A DNA stretch of 64,000 nucleotides. Source: Streptomyces ambofaciens ATCC 23877. Lineage in GTDB: Bacteria; Actinomycetota; Actinomycetes; Streptomycetales; Streptomycetaceae. Each line of letters opens with the position of its first letter. Positions within the stretch are counted from its first letter, which is position 1. Positions 44,501 to 52,650 of the stretch are shown here, piece after piece. Below the pieces are notes generated by a model. It ran no database searches, was not told where the DNA came from, and was given only the letters and a program-made list of their open reading frames with translations. The stretch covers positions 1,723,001 to 1,787,000 of the forward strand of contig NZ_CP012382.1 in assembly GCF_001267885.1 (NCBI RefSeq), written 5' to 3'. Position numbers and translations under genes: made by a program.

Positions 44501-45014
44501 CCAGCAGCGCGTCCGCGCCGCCCGCCACCAGCCCCTCGGCGTTGCGCTGGTAGGCGTCGCGCAGGATCTGGTAGGGGGCGTGGCCGAGGGTGGGGAGCTT
44601 GGTGCCGGGGCCCATGGAGCCGAGCACCCAGCGCTGCCGGCCGTCCCGGGCGGCGAACTCGTCGGCGACCTCGCGGGCCACCCGCGCGCCGGCCTCCGAC
44701 AGCTCGTGGACCCTTTCGGGGATGTCGTACTCGCCGAGAGCCGAATGGTTCGCGCCGAAGGTGTTGGTCTCCACGCAGTCCACACCGGCGGCGAAGTACT
44801 CCTCGTGCACCGAGCGCACGATGTCGGGCCGGGTCAGGTTCAGGACCTCGTTGCAGCCCTCCAGCTGCTGGAAGTCGTCCAGCGAGGGGTTCTGCGCCTG
44901 GAGCATGGTGCCCATCGCGCCGTCGGCGACCACCACACGGGTGGCGAGCGCCTCGCGCAGGGCGGACACACGGGTCCGGGTGTCGGCGGAAGGGGTGGAC
45001 GGCGACGAGGCCAT
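41502..45014 (-). CDS. metH: Cobalamin-dependent methionine synthase MetH
   Basis: A 1170-residue multi-domain enzyme that makes methionine from homocysteine and methyl-tetrahydrofolate. Order: homocysteine domain with the zinc-ligand GGCCGTTPEHLR; pterin domain with GERTNANGSKKF and INSVNYEDG; B12-binding domain with DVHDIGKNLVDIILSNNGY, in which His of DxHxxG is the cobalt ligand; and the C-terminal SAM reactivation domain with GYGACPDLEDRAK. The ATG at 45014 has GGGAG upstream; the frame extends to 45584 without coding sense. It is divergent from gylR. Confidence 0.96.
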   Translation of the reverse strand: MASSPSTPSADTRTRVSALREALATRVVVADGAMGTMLQAQNPSLDDFQQLEGCNEVLNLTRPDIVRSVHEEYFAAGVDCVETNTFGANHSALGEYDIPERVHELSEAGARVAREVADEFAARDGRQRWVLGSMGPGTKLPTLGHAPYQILRDAYQRNAEGLVAGGADALLVETTQDLLQTKASVLGARRALDALGLDVPVIVSVTVETTGTMLLGSEIGAALTALEPLGIDMIGLNCATGPAEMSEHLRYLARHSRIPLSCMPNAGLPVLGKDGAHYPLTAPELADAQETFVREYGLSLVGGCCGTTPEHLRQVVERVRGTAPTERHPRPEPGAASLYQSVPFRQDTSYLAIGERTNANGSKKFREAMLDGRWDDCVEIARDQIREGAHMLDLCVDYVGRDGVADMEELAGRFATASTLPVVLDSTEVEVIRAGLEKLGGRAVINSVNYEDGDGPESRFAKVTALAREHGAALIALTIDEEGQARTAEKKVEIAERLIEDLTGNWGIHESDILVDCLTFTICTGQEESRKDGIATIEGIRELKRRHPDVQTTLGLSNISFGLNPAARILLNSVFLDECVKAGLDSAIVHASKILPIARFDEEQVTTALDLIHDRRREGYDPLQKLMQLFEGATAKSLKASKAEELAALPLEERLKRRIIDGEKNGLEQDLDAALQERPALDIVNETLLDGMKVVGELFGSGQMQLPFVLQSAEVMKTAVAHLEPHMEKTDDDGKGTIVLATVRGDVHDIGKNLVDIILSNNGYTVVNLGIKQPVSAILEAAEEHRADVIGMSGLLVKSTVIMKENLEELNQRKLAADYPVILGGAALTRAYVEQDLHEIYDGEVRYARDAFEGLRLMDALIGIKRGVPGAQLPELRQRRVRAATVEVEERPEEGHVRSDVAVDNPVPEPPFRGTRVVKGIQLKEYASWLDEGALFKGQWGLKQARTGEGPSYEELVETEGRPRLRGLLDRLQTENLLEAAVVYGYFPCVSKDDDLIVLDDAGNERTRFTFPRQRRGRRLCLADFFRPEESGETDVVGFQVVTVGSRIGEETARMFEANAYRDYLELHGLSVQLAEALAEYWHARVRSELGFAGEDPAEMEDMFALKYRGARFSLGYGACPDLEDRAKIADLLRPERIGVHLSEEFQLHPEQSTDAIVIHHPEAKYFNAR

Positions 45015-45444
45015 GAAGGGGCTCCCTAGGATGCGACGGCTGTCGGCTTTGCGCTGCCCGGGACCTTCCGCAGGGAACGTCCCGGGGAGGACGCACGCCG
45101 CCAGGGTAGCCGGGACCGGAGGTCCACGGTCAGGGCGTCCACGACACGGACGCGGATGGCGGGGCGGACAGCCGCCGAAGGAGTGACCTTCCGGCGCGAG
45201 GACCGGCCCGCGCCGCGCCCGGCGACGGCCCACCGACGGCCCCCGGCGGCCCGGTGACGGCCCCGCGCGCCCCCAGGGAGAGGGCCCGCGGGAAGGGATA
45301 CGGGCCACCGCCGCGTGGCCGAAGTGCAACAGTTGCCCACCGACCATTAGCGGGAGGTCGGCATCGACCGGTAGTGTTCGGCATTGCCGAACGACGTCAG
45401 CGTCGCCGAGGTCGGCAGTCGAAGGGGACGGAGGCAGTACGTCG
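45015..45444. other. Divergent promoter region of metH and gylR
   Basis: 430 bp. It must hold both promoters. The GylR-type operator is at 45376-45392. I looked for a cobalamin or SAM riboswitch upstream of metH and recognise none. Confidence 0.6.
45376..45392. promoter_or_regulatory. GylR operator upstream of gylR
   Basis: GTTCGGCATTGCCGAAC, a perfect 17-bp palindrome 52 bp before the gylR start. A copy with two changes precedes glpF. A shared site fits autoregulation by GylR and control of the glycerol operon. Confidence 0.8.
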
Positions 45445-46209
45445 ATGGCACGGAACATCCAGTCGCTCGAACGGGCGGCCGCGATGCTGCGCCTGCTCGC
45501 GGGCGGCGAGCGGCGGCTCGGCCTGTCGGACATCGCCTCGTCGCTGGGACTGGCCAAAGGCACCGCCCACGGCATCCTGCGCACCCTCCAGCAGGAGGGC
45601 TTCGTGGAGCAGGACGACGCGTCCGGGCGCTACCAGCTCGGCGCCGAGCTGCTGCGCCTGGGCACCACCTACCTCGACGTGCACGAGCTGCGGGCCCGCG
45701 CCCTGGTGTGGACGGACGACCTGGCGCGCTCCAGCGGCGAGAGCGTCCACCTGGGCGTCCTGCACCAGCAGGGCGTCCTGATCGTGCACCACGTCTTCCG
45801 GCCGGACGACAGCCGGCAGGTCCTGGAGATCGGGGCCATGCAGCCCCTGCACTCCACGGCCCTGGGCAAGGTGCTGTCGGCGTACGACCCGGTCGCGCAC
45901 AGCGAGGCGCTGGAGGCCGACCGCAAGGCGTTCACGGACCGGACCGTCTGCGAGCCGGACGGTTTCGAGAGCATCCTGGACATCACGCGCGCGCGTGGCT
46001 ACGCGGCCGACGTCGAGGAGACCTGGGAGGGTGTCGCCTCCATCGCCGCACCCATCCACGACCGCAGGCGCATGCCGGTCGGAGCGGTCGGCATCACCGG
46101 GGCCGTGGAGCGGCTGTGCCGGGACGGCGAGCTGCGGCCCGAGCTGGTCGCGGCGGTGCGGGACTGCGCCCGCGCGGTGTCGCGGGACCTGGGCGCCGGG
46201 CGCTTCTAG
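45445..46209 (+). CDS. gylR: Glycerol operon repressor GylR (IclR family)
   Basis: A 254-residue IclR regulator. The N-terminal winged helix contains LGLSDIASSLGLAKGTAHGI, and the effector domain has VLHQQGVLIVHHV, MQPLHSTALGKVLSAY and the GVASIAAPIHD segment. It lies directly upstream of glpFKD, as in other Streptomyces. GylR represses the glycerol operon and itself; the inducer is thought to be glycerol-3-phosphate. The start ATG at 45445 follows the operator by 52 bp. Confidence 0.95.
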   Translation: MARNIQSLERAAAMLRLLAGGERRLGLSDIASSLGLAKGTAHGILRTLQQEGFVEQDDASGRYQLGAELLRLGTTYLDVHELRARALVWTDDLARSSGESVHLGVLHQQGVLIVHHVFRPDDSRQVLEIGAMQPLHSTALGKVLSAYDPVAHSEALEADRKAFTDRTVCEPDGFESILDITRARGYAADVEETWEGVASIAAPIHDRRRMPVGAVGITGAVERLCRDGELRPELVAAVRDCARAVSRDLGAGRF

Positions 46210-46230
46210 ACGCCCGGCCGCGGACACGAT

Positions 46231-46270
46231 CGTGAGGACCGGGACGCCGGACGGCGTCCCGGTCCTCACG
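46231..46270 (+). terminator. Hairpin terminator after gylR
   Basis: CGTGAGGACCGGGACGCC at 46231-46248 and its exact complement at 46253-46270 around GGAC, 18 bp. It starts 21 bp past the gylR stop. Confidence 0.88.
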
Positions 46271-46411
46271 TGCGTCCCGGGGCGGACCCGCCAGGGATTC
46301 CCACCCGCGCGGACGCGCACCCGCGGAGCCGGTCCGCCCGTCGTCCGCCCGGCCCCGTGAACCGATAACCCGCGACGATCAATAACGATCGTGCTTTCGA
46401 TTACAGAGCTC

Positions 46412-46441
46412 TTGACGCATGTGTGACGGCGAAGCGAGACT
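46412..46441 (+). promoter_or_regulatory. Candidate glp operon promoter
   Basis: TTGACG at 46412-46417 and GAGACT at 46436-46441, 18 bp apart. The operator begins 11 bp downstream, so bound GylR would block transcription start. Confidence 0.4.
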
Positions 46442-46451
46442 CGCGTCCATC

Positions 46452-46468
46452 GGTCGGCATTGTCGAAC
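46452..46468. promoter_or_regulatory. GylR operator upstream of glpF
   Basis: GGTCGGCATTGTCGAAC differs from the gylR palindrome at two of 17 positions. It lies 129 bp before the glpF start and directly after a candidate promoter. Confidence 0.75.
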
Positions 46469-46597
46469 ACCTACCGGCAATACGCGTTAGAGTGTGACAA
46501 CGCCAAGGGCCGCCATCGCTCTCACACCGAGGGCGCCGGAACACCCGGAGGGACCCGGGGTTCGGCTTCCCCTGGACGAAGGACAAAGGAGTCGCGG

Positions 46598-47392
46598 GTG
46601 TCCAGCTCCGACATCTTCATCGGCGAGACCATCGGTACCGCCATACTCATCCTGCTCGGCGGCGGTGTCTGCGCCGCCGTGACGCTCAAGGCCTCCAAGG
46701 CCCGCAACGCCGGATGGCTCGCCATCACCTTCGGGTGGGGCTTCGCCGTCATGACGGCGGCGTACATCTCGGGTCCGCTCTCCGGTGCCCACCTCAACCC
46801 GGCCGTCACGGTCGGCATCGCGATCAAGGACGGTGACTGGAGCAACACCCCGACCTACTTCGCGGGTCAGCTCCTCGGCGCCATGATCGGCGCGGTCCTG
46901 GTCTGGATCGCCTACTACGGCCAGTTCCAGGCCCACCTCACCGACCGGGAGATCGTCGGCGGTCCCGGCGCGCAGGACACGACGGCCAAGGCCGTCGAGG
47001 CCCAGGAGAAGGGCGCCGGCCCCGTCCTCGGCGTCTTCTCCACCGGCCCCGAGATCCGGCACACGGTGCAGAACCTCGCCACCGAGATCATCGGCACCTT
47101 CGTCCTGCTGCTCGCCATCCTCACCCAGGGCCTCAACGACGAGGGCAACGGCCTGGGCATCCTGGGCGCCCTGGTCACCGCGTTCGTGGTGGTCTCGATC
47201 GGCCTGTCCCTCGGCGGCCCGACGGGCTACGCGATCAACCCGGTCCGTGACCTCGGCCCGCGCATCGTGCACGCCCTGCTGCCCCTGCCCAACAAGGGCG
47301 GCTCCGACTGGTCCTACGCCTGGATACCGGTCGTCGGCCCGCTGATCGGCGGTGCGATCGCCGGAGGTGTCTACAACGTCGCGTTCGCCTGA
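46598..47392 (+). CDS. glpF: Glycerol facilitator GlpF (aquaporin family)
   Basis: A 264-residue MIP-family channel with six membrane spans. The first NPA is present at 67-69 (GAHLNPAV) and the second is NPV at 214-216 ([12 protein letters not shown]), a normal aquaglyceroporin variant with the Asp of glycerol facilitators. The GTG at 46598 has AAGGAG 7 bp upstream. It is the first gene of the glycerol operon; glpK starts 85 bp later. Confidence 0.95.
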   Translation: MSSSDIFIGETIGTAILILLGGGVCAAVTLKASKARNAGWLAITFGWGFAVMTAAYISGPLSGAHLNPAVTVGIAIKDGDWSNTPTYFAGQLLGAMIGAVLVWIAYYGQFQAHLTDREIVGGPGAQDTTAKAVEAQEKGAGPVLGVFSTGPEIRHTVQNLATEIIGTFVLLLAILTQGLNDEGNGLGILGALVTAFVVVSIGLSLGGPTGYAINPVRDLGPRIVHALLPLPNKGGSDWSYAWIPVVGPLIGGAIAGGVYNVAFA

Positions 47393-47477
47393 GCGGACCT
47401 CCGCTCGGTCATCATCGAGCCGCAGTACACGCGCCGTACGCACCGGCCACCCCACCACGGAACCCCAGGAGCACACA

Positions 47478-49016
47478 GTGACCGACGCCCACACCGCAGG
47501 CCCCTTCATCGCCGCGATCGACCAGGGCACCACCTCCTCGCGCTGCATCGTCTTCGACCGCGACGGACGCATCGTCTCCGTCGACCAGAAGGAGCACGAG
47601 CAGATCTTCCCCAAGCCGGGCTGGGTCGAGCACGACGCCACCGAGATCTGGACCAACGTCCAGGAGGTCGTCGCCGGGGCGGTCGAGAAGGCCGGCATCA
47701 CCCGCGACGACATCAAGGCCATCGGCATCACCAACCAGCGTGAGACCACGCTGGTCTGGGACAAGAACACCGGCGAGCCCGTCCACAACGCCATCGTCTG
47801 GCAGGACACCCGCACCGACGCCCTGTGCCGGGAGCTCGGGCGCAACGTCGGCCAGGACCGCTTCCGCCGCGAGACCGGCCTGCCCCTCGCCTCCTACTTC
47901 GCCGGTCCCAAGGCACGCTGGCTGCTCGACAACGTGGAGGGCCTGCGCGAGCGCGCCGACGCGGGCGACCTGCTCTTCGGCACCATGGACACCTGGGTCA
48001 TCTGGAACCTGACCGGCGGGGTGAACGGCGGCAAGCACGTCACCGACGTCACCAACGCCTCCCGCACCATGCTGATGAACCTGCACACCATGCAGTGGGA
48101 CGAGAAGATCGCCGAGTCGATCGGCGTGCCGACGCAGATGCTCCCCGAGATCCGCTCCTCCGCCGAGGTCTACGGCGAGATCACGGGCGGCAGGCTGGGC
48201 GAGCTGCTCGGCGGCATCCCGGTGGCCTCCGCGCTCGGCGACCAGCAGGCGGCCCTGTTCGGCCAGACCTGCTTCTCCGAGGGCGAGACCAAGTCGACCT
48301 ACGGCACCGGCACCTTCATGGTGATGAACACCGGTGACAAGCTCATCAACTCCTACTCGGGCCTGCTCACCACCGTCGGCTACAAGATCGGCGACCAGGA
48401 CACGGTCTACGCCCTGGAGGGCTCGATCGCCGTCACCGGTTCGCTGGTGCAGTGGATGCGCGACCAGATGGGCCTGATCTCCACCGCCGCCGAGATCGAG
48501 ACCCTCGCCCTCACCGTCGAGGACAACGGCGGCGCCTACTTCGTGCCGGCCTTCTCCGGTCTGTTCGCCCCGTACTGGCGCTCCGACGCCCGCGGTGTGA
48601 TCGCCGGTCTCACCCGGTACGTCACCAAGGCGCACCTCGCGCGCGCCGTCCTGGAGGCCACCGCCTGGCAGACCCGCGAGATCGCGGACGCCATGACGAA
48701 GGACTCCGGGGTGGAGCTGACCGCCCTCAAGGTCGACGGCGGCATGACCTCCAACAACCTGCTGATGCAGACCCTCGCCGACTTCGTGGACGCCCCCGTG
48801 GTGCGCCCGATGGTTGCCGAGACCACCTGCCTCGGCGCCGCCTACGCCGCCGGTCTGGCCGTCGGCTTCTGGAACAGCACCGACGACCTGCGCGCCAACT
48901 GGCGACGGGCCGCCGAGTGGACCCCCCGCATGGACGCGGAGACCCGCGACCGTGAGTACAAGAGCTGGCTCAAGGCCGTCGAGCGGACCATGGGCTGGAT
49001 CGCCGACGAAGACTGA
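47478..49016 (+). CDS. glpK: Glycerol kinase GlpK
   Basis: A 512-residue FGGY-family kinase. ATP-binding motifs are [14 protein letters not shown] and [29 protein letters not shown] and [13 protein letters not shown] are the family signatures. It converts glycerol to sn-glycerol-3-phosphate. The GTG at 47478 has AGGAG 7 bp upstream and gives [15 protein letters not shown]. glpD follows 17 bp later. Confidence 0.96.
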   Translation: MTDAHTAGPFIAAIDQGTTSSRCIVFDRDGRIVSVDQKEHEQIFPKPGWVEHDATEIWTNVQEVVAGAVEKAGITRDDIKAIGITNQRETTLVWDKNTGEPVHNAIVWQDTRTDALCRELGRNVGQDRFRRETGLPLASYFAGPKARWLLDNVEGLRERADAGDLLFGTMDTWVIWNLTGGVNGGKHVTDVTNASRTMLMNLHTMQWDEKIAESIGVPTQMLPEIRSSAEVYGEITGGRLGELLGGIPVASALGDQQAALFGQTCFSEGETKSTYGTGTFMVMNTGDKLINSYSGLLTTVGYKIGDQDTVYALEGSIAVTGSLVQWMRDQMGLISTAAEIETLALTVEDNGGAYFVPAFSGLFAPYWRSDARGVIAGLTRYVTKAHLARAVLEATAWQTREIADAMTKDSGVELTALKVDGGMTSNNLLMQTLADFVDAPVVRPMVAETTCLGAAYAAGLAVGFWNSTDDLRANWRRAAEWTPRMDAETRDREYKSWLKAVERTMGWIADED

Positions 49017-49033
49017 CTAGGAGCAAGACCGCA

Positions 49034-50650
49034 ATGACCACTCAGCCCACCCTGCAGTCCGTGCCTGCCCTGGGGACGCACTCGGCCTCCGGCTCCAACC
49101 CGAGCCGGGCCGAGACCCGGGAGCAGCTCTCCAAGGCGTCGTACGACCTTCTCGTGATCGGCGGCGGCATCCTCGGCATCTCCACCGCCTGGCACGCCGC
49201 GCAGTCCGGCCTCAGGGTGGCCGTGGTCGACGCCGGCGACTTCGCCGGCGCCACCTCCTCAGCCTCCTCCAAGCTGCTCCACGGCGGACTGCGCTACCTG
49301 CAGACCGGCGCGGTGAAGCTGGTGGCGGAGAACCACTTCGAGCGCCGTGCGGTCTCCCGCCAGGTGGCCCCCCACCTGGCGAACCCGCTCACCTTCTACC
49401 TCCCCGTGTACAAGGGCGGGCCGCACGGCGCGGCGAAGCTGGGGGCCGGCGTCTTCGCGTACTCGGCCCTGTCCGCCTTCGGTGACGGCGTCGGCCACCT
49501 GCTCTCCCCGGCCAAGGCCGCGCAGGACGTGCCGGAGCTGCGCACCGACAACCTCAAGGCCGTGGCCGTGTACGGCGACGACCAGATGAACGACGCCCGC
49601 ATGGCCCTGATGACCGTCCGCGCGGCGGTCGAGTCCGGCGCGGTCGTCCTGAACCACGCCGAGGTGACCGGCCTGCGGTTCACCCGGGGCCGGGTGACCG
49701 GCGCCGAGCTCAGGGACCGGATGTCCGGCGACGAGTTCGGGGTGAACGCCCGCCTGGTGCTCAACGCCACCGGTCCCTGGGTCGACCACCTGCGCCGGAT
49801 GGAGGACCCGGACGCCGCGCCGTCCATCCGCCTGTCCAAGGGCGCGCACCTGGTGCTCAAGCGCACCGCCCCCTGGAAGGCCGCGCTCGCCACGCCGATC
49901 GACAAGTACCGGATCACCTTCGCCCTCCCCTGGGAGGACATGCTGCTGCTCGGCACGACCGACGAGGAGTTCGAGGGCGACCCGGGGGACGTCTCGGTCA
50001 ACGAAAAGGACATAGCCCAGATCCTCGACGAGGCCGCGTTCTCCATCCGCGACCAGCAGCTCGACCGGGACCTGATCACGTACTCCTTCGCGGGTCTGCG
50101 CGTGCTGCCGGGCGGTCCCGGTGACACCGCGAAGGCGAAGCGCGAGACGGTCGTCACCGAGGGCCGGGGCGGCATGCTGTCCGTCGCCGGCGGCAAGTGG
50201 ACCACCTTCCGCCACATCGGCCGTACGGTCATGAAGAAGCTGGAGGCGCTGCCGGGCCACCCCCTGGGCGACGACTTCGAGCCGATCGCCTCGCTGCCGA
50301 AGAAGCTGCCGCTGCCCGGCGTCGCCAACCCGCGCGCGGTCGCCCACCGGCTGCTGGTGGACGGCCCGGCGCCCGGCCCCCGCATGGCGGCGGACACCGC
50401 CAGGCACCTGGCCACCCACTACGGTTCGCTGGCCTTCGACATCGCCCGGCTCGCCAACGAGAACCCGGAGCTGGCCACGCGCGTCCACCCGGACGCCCCG
50501 GAGATCTGGGCACAGGTCGTGTGGGCGCGGGACAACGAGTGGGCCCAGACGCCGGACGACGTGCTGCGCCGCCGGACGACGCTGACGATCCGCGGCCTGG
50601 CCACGGACGACGTCCGCGCGAAGGTCCAGGACCTGCTCGACGAGAAGTGA
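49034..50650 (+). CDS. glpD: Glycerol-3-phosphate dehydrogenase GlpD
   Basis: A 538-residue FAD enzyme. The dinucleotide fold is VIGGGILGISTAWHAA (about 41-56), with SSKLLHGGLRYLQ for FAD and substrate contact, and GGKWTTFRHIG in the C-terminal half. It oxidises glycerol-3-phosphate to dihydroxyacetone phosphate at the membrane and passes electrons to menaquinone. It completes the gylR-controlled operon. Confidence 0.96.
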   Translation: MTTQPTLQSVPALGTHSASGSNPSRAETREQLSKASYDLLVIGGGILGISTAWHAAQSGLRVAVVDAGDFAGATSSASSKLLHGGLRYLQTGAVKLVAENHFERRAVSRQVAPHLANPLTFYLPVYKGGPHGAAKLGAGVFAYSALSAFGDGVGHLLSPAKAAQDVPELRTDNLKAVAVYGDDQMNDARMALMTVRAAVESGAVVLNHAEVTGLRFTRGRVTGAELRDRMSGDEFGVNARLVLNATGPWVDHLRRMEDPDAAPSIRLSKGAHLVLKRTAPWKAALATPIDKYRITFALPWEDMLLLGTTDEEFEGDPGDVSVNEKDIAQILDEAAFSIRDQQLDRDLITYSFAGLRVLPGGPGDTAKAKRETVVTEGRGGMLSVAGGKWTTFRHIGRTVMKKLEALPGHPLGDDFEPIASLPKKLPLPGVANPRAVAHRLLVDGPAPGPRMAADTARHLATHYGSLAFDIARLANENPELATRVHPDAPEIWAQVVWARDNEWAQTPDDVLRRRTTLTIRGLATDDVRAKVQDLLDEK

Positions 50651-50659
50651 GACCCCCGT

Positions 50660-50694
50660 CCGCCGCCCACCGGCGCACCACCGGTGGGCGGCGG
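50660..50694 (+). terminator. Hairpin terminator after glpD
   Basis: CCGCCGCCCACCGG and its exact complement, 14 bp, around CGCACCA. It starts 10 bp past the glpD stop and separates the operon from the FadR-type gene. Confidence 0.85.
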
Positions 50695-50726
50695 GCGGCG
50701 GTCCGTGAGACCCCCATAATGTCCTG

Positions 50727-50741
50727 AGACATCGGATGTCT
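50727..50741. promoter_or_regulatory. Candidate operator AGACAT-CGG-ATGTCT before the FadR-type gene
   Basis: Perfect 6-bp arms around CGG, 31 bp ahead of the GTG start. Size and form match a GntR/FadR-type dimer site, so autoregulation is likely. A TAATGT element overlaps it on the left (near 50717), consistent with a repressed promoter. Confidence 0.55.
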
Positions 50742-50772
50742 GAGCGGCATCCCGGACACAGGGAGGTCGGCC

Positions 50773-51444
50773 GTGGCGGTCACCGACGAGGCGATCGAGA
50801 AGATCAAGGACATGATCGTCTCCGGCGCGCTGCGGCCGGGTGACCGGCTGCCCAGGGAGAGCGAGCTCGCCGCCGCCCTCGGCCTGTCCCGCAACTCCCT
50901 GCGCGAGGCCGTGCGCGCACTCTCCCTGATCCGGATCCTGGACGTGCGCCAGGGCGACGGCACCTATGTCACCAGCCTGGACCCGCAACTCCTGCTGGAG
51001 GCCCTCAGCTTCGTCGTCGACTTCCACCGCGACGACACGGTGCTGGAGTTCCTCGCCGTGCGCCGCATGCTGGAGCCGGCCGCGACCGCGCTGGCGGCCG
51101 CCCGGATCAGCGAGCGGGAACTGGACGCGCTCGCCGCCCGCCTGGACGCCCTCGGCACCGAACCGTCGGTGGAGGAACTGGTCGCCTGCGACCTTGAGTT
51201 CCACCGGAGCATCGCGGGAGCGTCGGGCAACTCGGTCCTGTGCTCCCTCCTCGACGGGCTGTCCGGCCCCACCACCCGGGCCCGGGTCTGGCGCGGCCTC
51301 ACCCAGGAGGACGCGGTCGGCCGCACCCTGCACGAGCACCGCGCGATCCTCGCCGCGCTGCGCGACCGGGACGCGGAGGCGGCGCGTTCGTGGGCGACGG
51401 TGCACATCGCGTCCGTGGAGCAGTGGCTGCGTTCCAGCCTCTGA
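50773..51444 (+). CDS. FadR-subfamily GntR transcriptional regulator
   Basis: A 223-residue regulator. The winged helix has IVSGALRPGDRLPRESELAA and LGLSRNSLREAVRALSLI. The helical FCD effector domain has RRMLEPAATALAAARIS, DLEFHRSIAGASGN and HRAILAALRDRDAEAAR, with the Asp and three His of the metal/ligand site. Such regulators sense organic or fatty acids and sugar acids. The GTG at 50773 has GGGAGG upstream. It stands alone after the glycerol operon, so its targets may include itself. Confidence 0.93.
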   Translation: MAVTDEAIEKIKDMIVSGALRPGDRLPRESELAAALGLSRNSLREAVRALSLIRILDVRQGDGTYVTSLDPQLLLEALSFVVDFHRDDTVLEFLAVRRMLEPAATALAAARISERELDALAARLDALGTEPSVEELVACDLEFHRSIAGASGNSVLCSLLDGLSGPTTRARVWRGLTQEDAVGRTLHEHRAILAALRDRDAEAARSWATVHIASVEQWLRSSL

Positions 51445-51600
51445 ACGTCCCGGCCGGTGGTGCGGTGGCGCGTCGGGTGTCCGGGCGCCGGGAACGGGGC
51501 AGTGATCCGTTCACCAGCCCGCGCAAGGGGGCTGCGGAGGGCCCCTCCGCACGCCGTAAGGTTGGGGGGTACGCGAGGGTACGTCGGAAGGAGGCGCTGG

Positions 51601-52584
51601 GTGATCGAGCTCGAGGGGGTTCCCGAGCTGGTCGACCCGGTCATGGTGGCCGCGTTCGAGGGCTGGAACGATGCCGGTGACGCCGCCTCCACCGCGGTCG
51701 CGCATCTCGACCGCGAGTGGAAGGGCGAGGTGTTCGCGGCGCTGGACGCCGAGGACTACTACGACTTCCAGGTCAACCGGCCCACGGTGTTCATGGAGGA
51801 CGGTGTCCGCAAGATCACCTGGCCGACGACCAGGCTGTCGGTGGTCCGGGTCGGCGGCGACACACCGCGCGACCTCGTCCTGGTCCGCGGTATCGAACCG
51901 TCCATGCGCTGGCGCTCGTTCTGCAACGAACTGCTCGGCTTCGCCCATGAGCTGGGCGTCGAGCTGGTGGTCGTCCTGGGCGCCCTGCTGGGCGACACCC
52001 CGCACACTCGTCCGGTCCCGATCAGCGGAACCACGTCGGACGCCGACCTGGCCCGGCGCATGGACCTGGAGGAGACCAAGTACGAGGGGCCCACGGGCAT
52101 CGTCGGCATCCTCCAGGAGGCCTGCACCCACGCGGGCGTGCCGGCCGTGTCCCTGTGGGCCGCGGTGCCGCACTACGTGTCGCAGCCGCCCAACCCGAAG
52201 GCCACGCTGGCCCTGCTGAACCGGCTGGAGGACCTGATCGGCGTGCGCGTGCCGCTGGGCGAGCTGCCCGAGGACGCGCGCGCCTGGCAGACGGGGGTGG
52301 ACCAGCTCGCCGCCGAGGACAGCGAGGTCGCCGAGTACGTCCAGTCGCTGGAGGAGGCCCGGGACACCGCGGAGCTGCCGGAGGCGTCGGGTGAGGCGAT
52401 CGCCCGCGAGTTCGAGCGGTACCTGCGGCGCCGGGACGGCTCCGGACCGGGGGGCCACGCCACGGCCGACGGCGGCGACGGCACGCCCCAGACACCGTTC
52501 CTGCGGGACAACCCGAGCGGGCGGACCCGCCCGCCGAGACCGCCGAAGGCGAGCGGCGACGACGAGGAGTCCTCGGAGGACTGA
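51601..52584 (+). CDS. parJ: PAC2-family protein, ParJ homologue
   Basis: A 327-residue protein. The PAC2 fold covers about 1-265: MIELEGVPELVDPVMVAAFEGWNDAG, VRKITWPTTRLSVV, LGALLGDTPHTRPV and SLWAAVPHYVSQPPNPKAT. The C-terminal 50 residues are Pro-rich and disordered. Placed next to mshC it matches, from memory, S. coelicolor SCO1662 (ParJ), which affects ParA polymerisation in sporulation septation. The GTG at 51601 has AAGGAGG upstream. PAC2 means proteasome assembly chaperone, but a chaperone role here is not established. Confidence 0.85.
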   Translation: MIELEGVPELVDPVMVAAFEGWNDAGDAASTAVAHLDREWKGEVFAALDAEDYYDFQVNRPTVFMEDGVRKITWPTTRLSVVRVGGDTPRDLVLVRGIEPSMRWRSFCNELLGFAHELGVELVVVLGALLGDTPHTRPVPISGTTSDADLARRMDLEETKYEGPTGIVGILQEACTHAGVPAVSLWAAVPHYVSQPPNPKATLALLNRLEDLIGVRVPLGELPEDARAWQTGVDQLAAEDSEVAEYVQSLEEARDTAELPEASGEAIAREFERYLRRRDGSGPGGHATADGGDGTPQTPFLRDNPSGRTRPPRPPKASGDDEESSED

Positions 52585-52590
52585 GTCGAC

Positions 52591-52646
52591 GCGCATACGG
52601 AGAGGGGGGCGCTTCCCGCGGGAAGCGCCCCCCTCTCCGTATGCGC
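52591..52646. terminator. 27-bp perfect hairpin between parJ and mshC
   Basis: Arms 52591-52617 and 52620-52646 are exact complements with only GC between them (stem closes to about 25 bp with a small loop). It lies between two convergent stop codons, 7 bp and 5 bp away, so it can terminate both transcripts. Confidence 0.88.
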
Positions 52647-52650
52647 GTTC

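Noticed and set aside
41374..45096. Minus-strand extension of the HAD frame through metH
   Set aside because: It is a shadow of metH in another frame; the HAD protein starts at an ATG with a strong ribosome site.
45015..45300. Riboswitch upstream of metH
   Set aside because: I looked for B12-box and SAM-type cores on the minus strand and found no convincing match.
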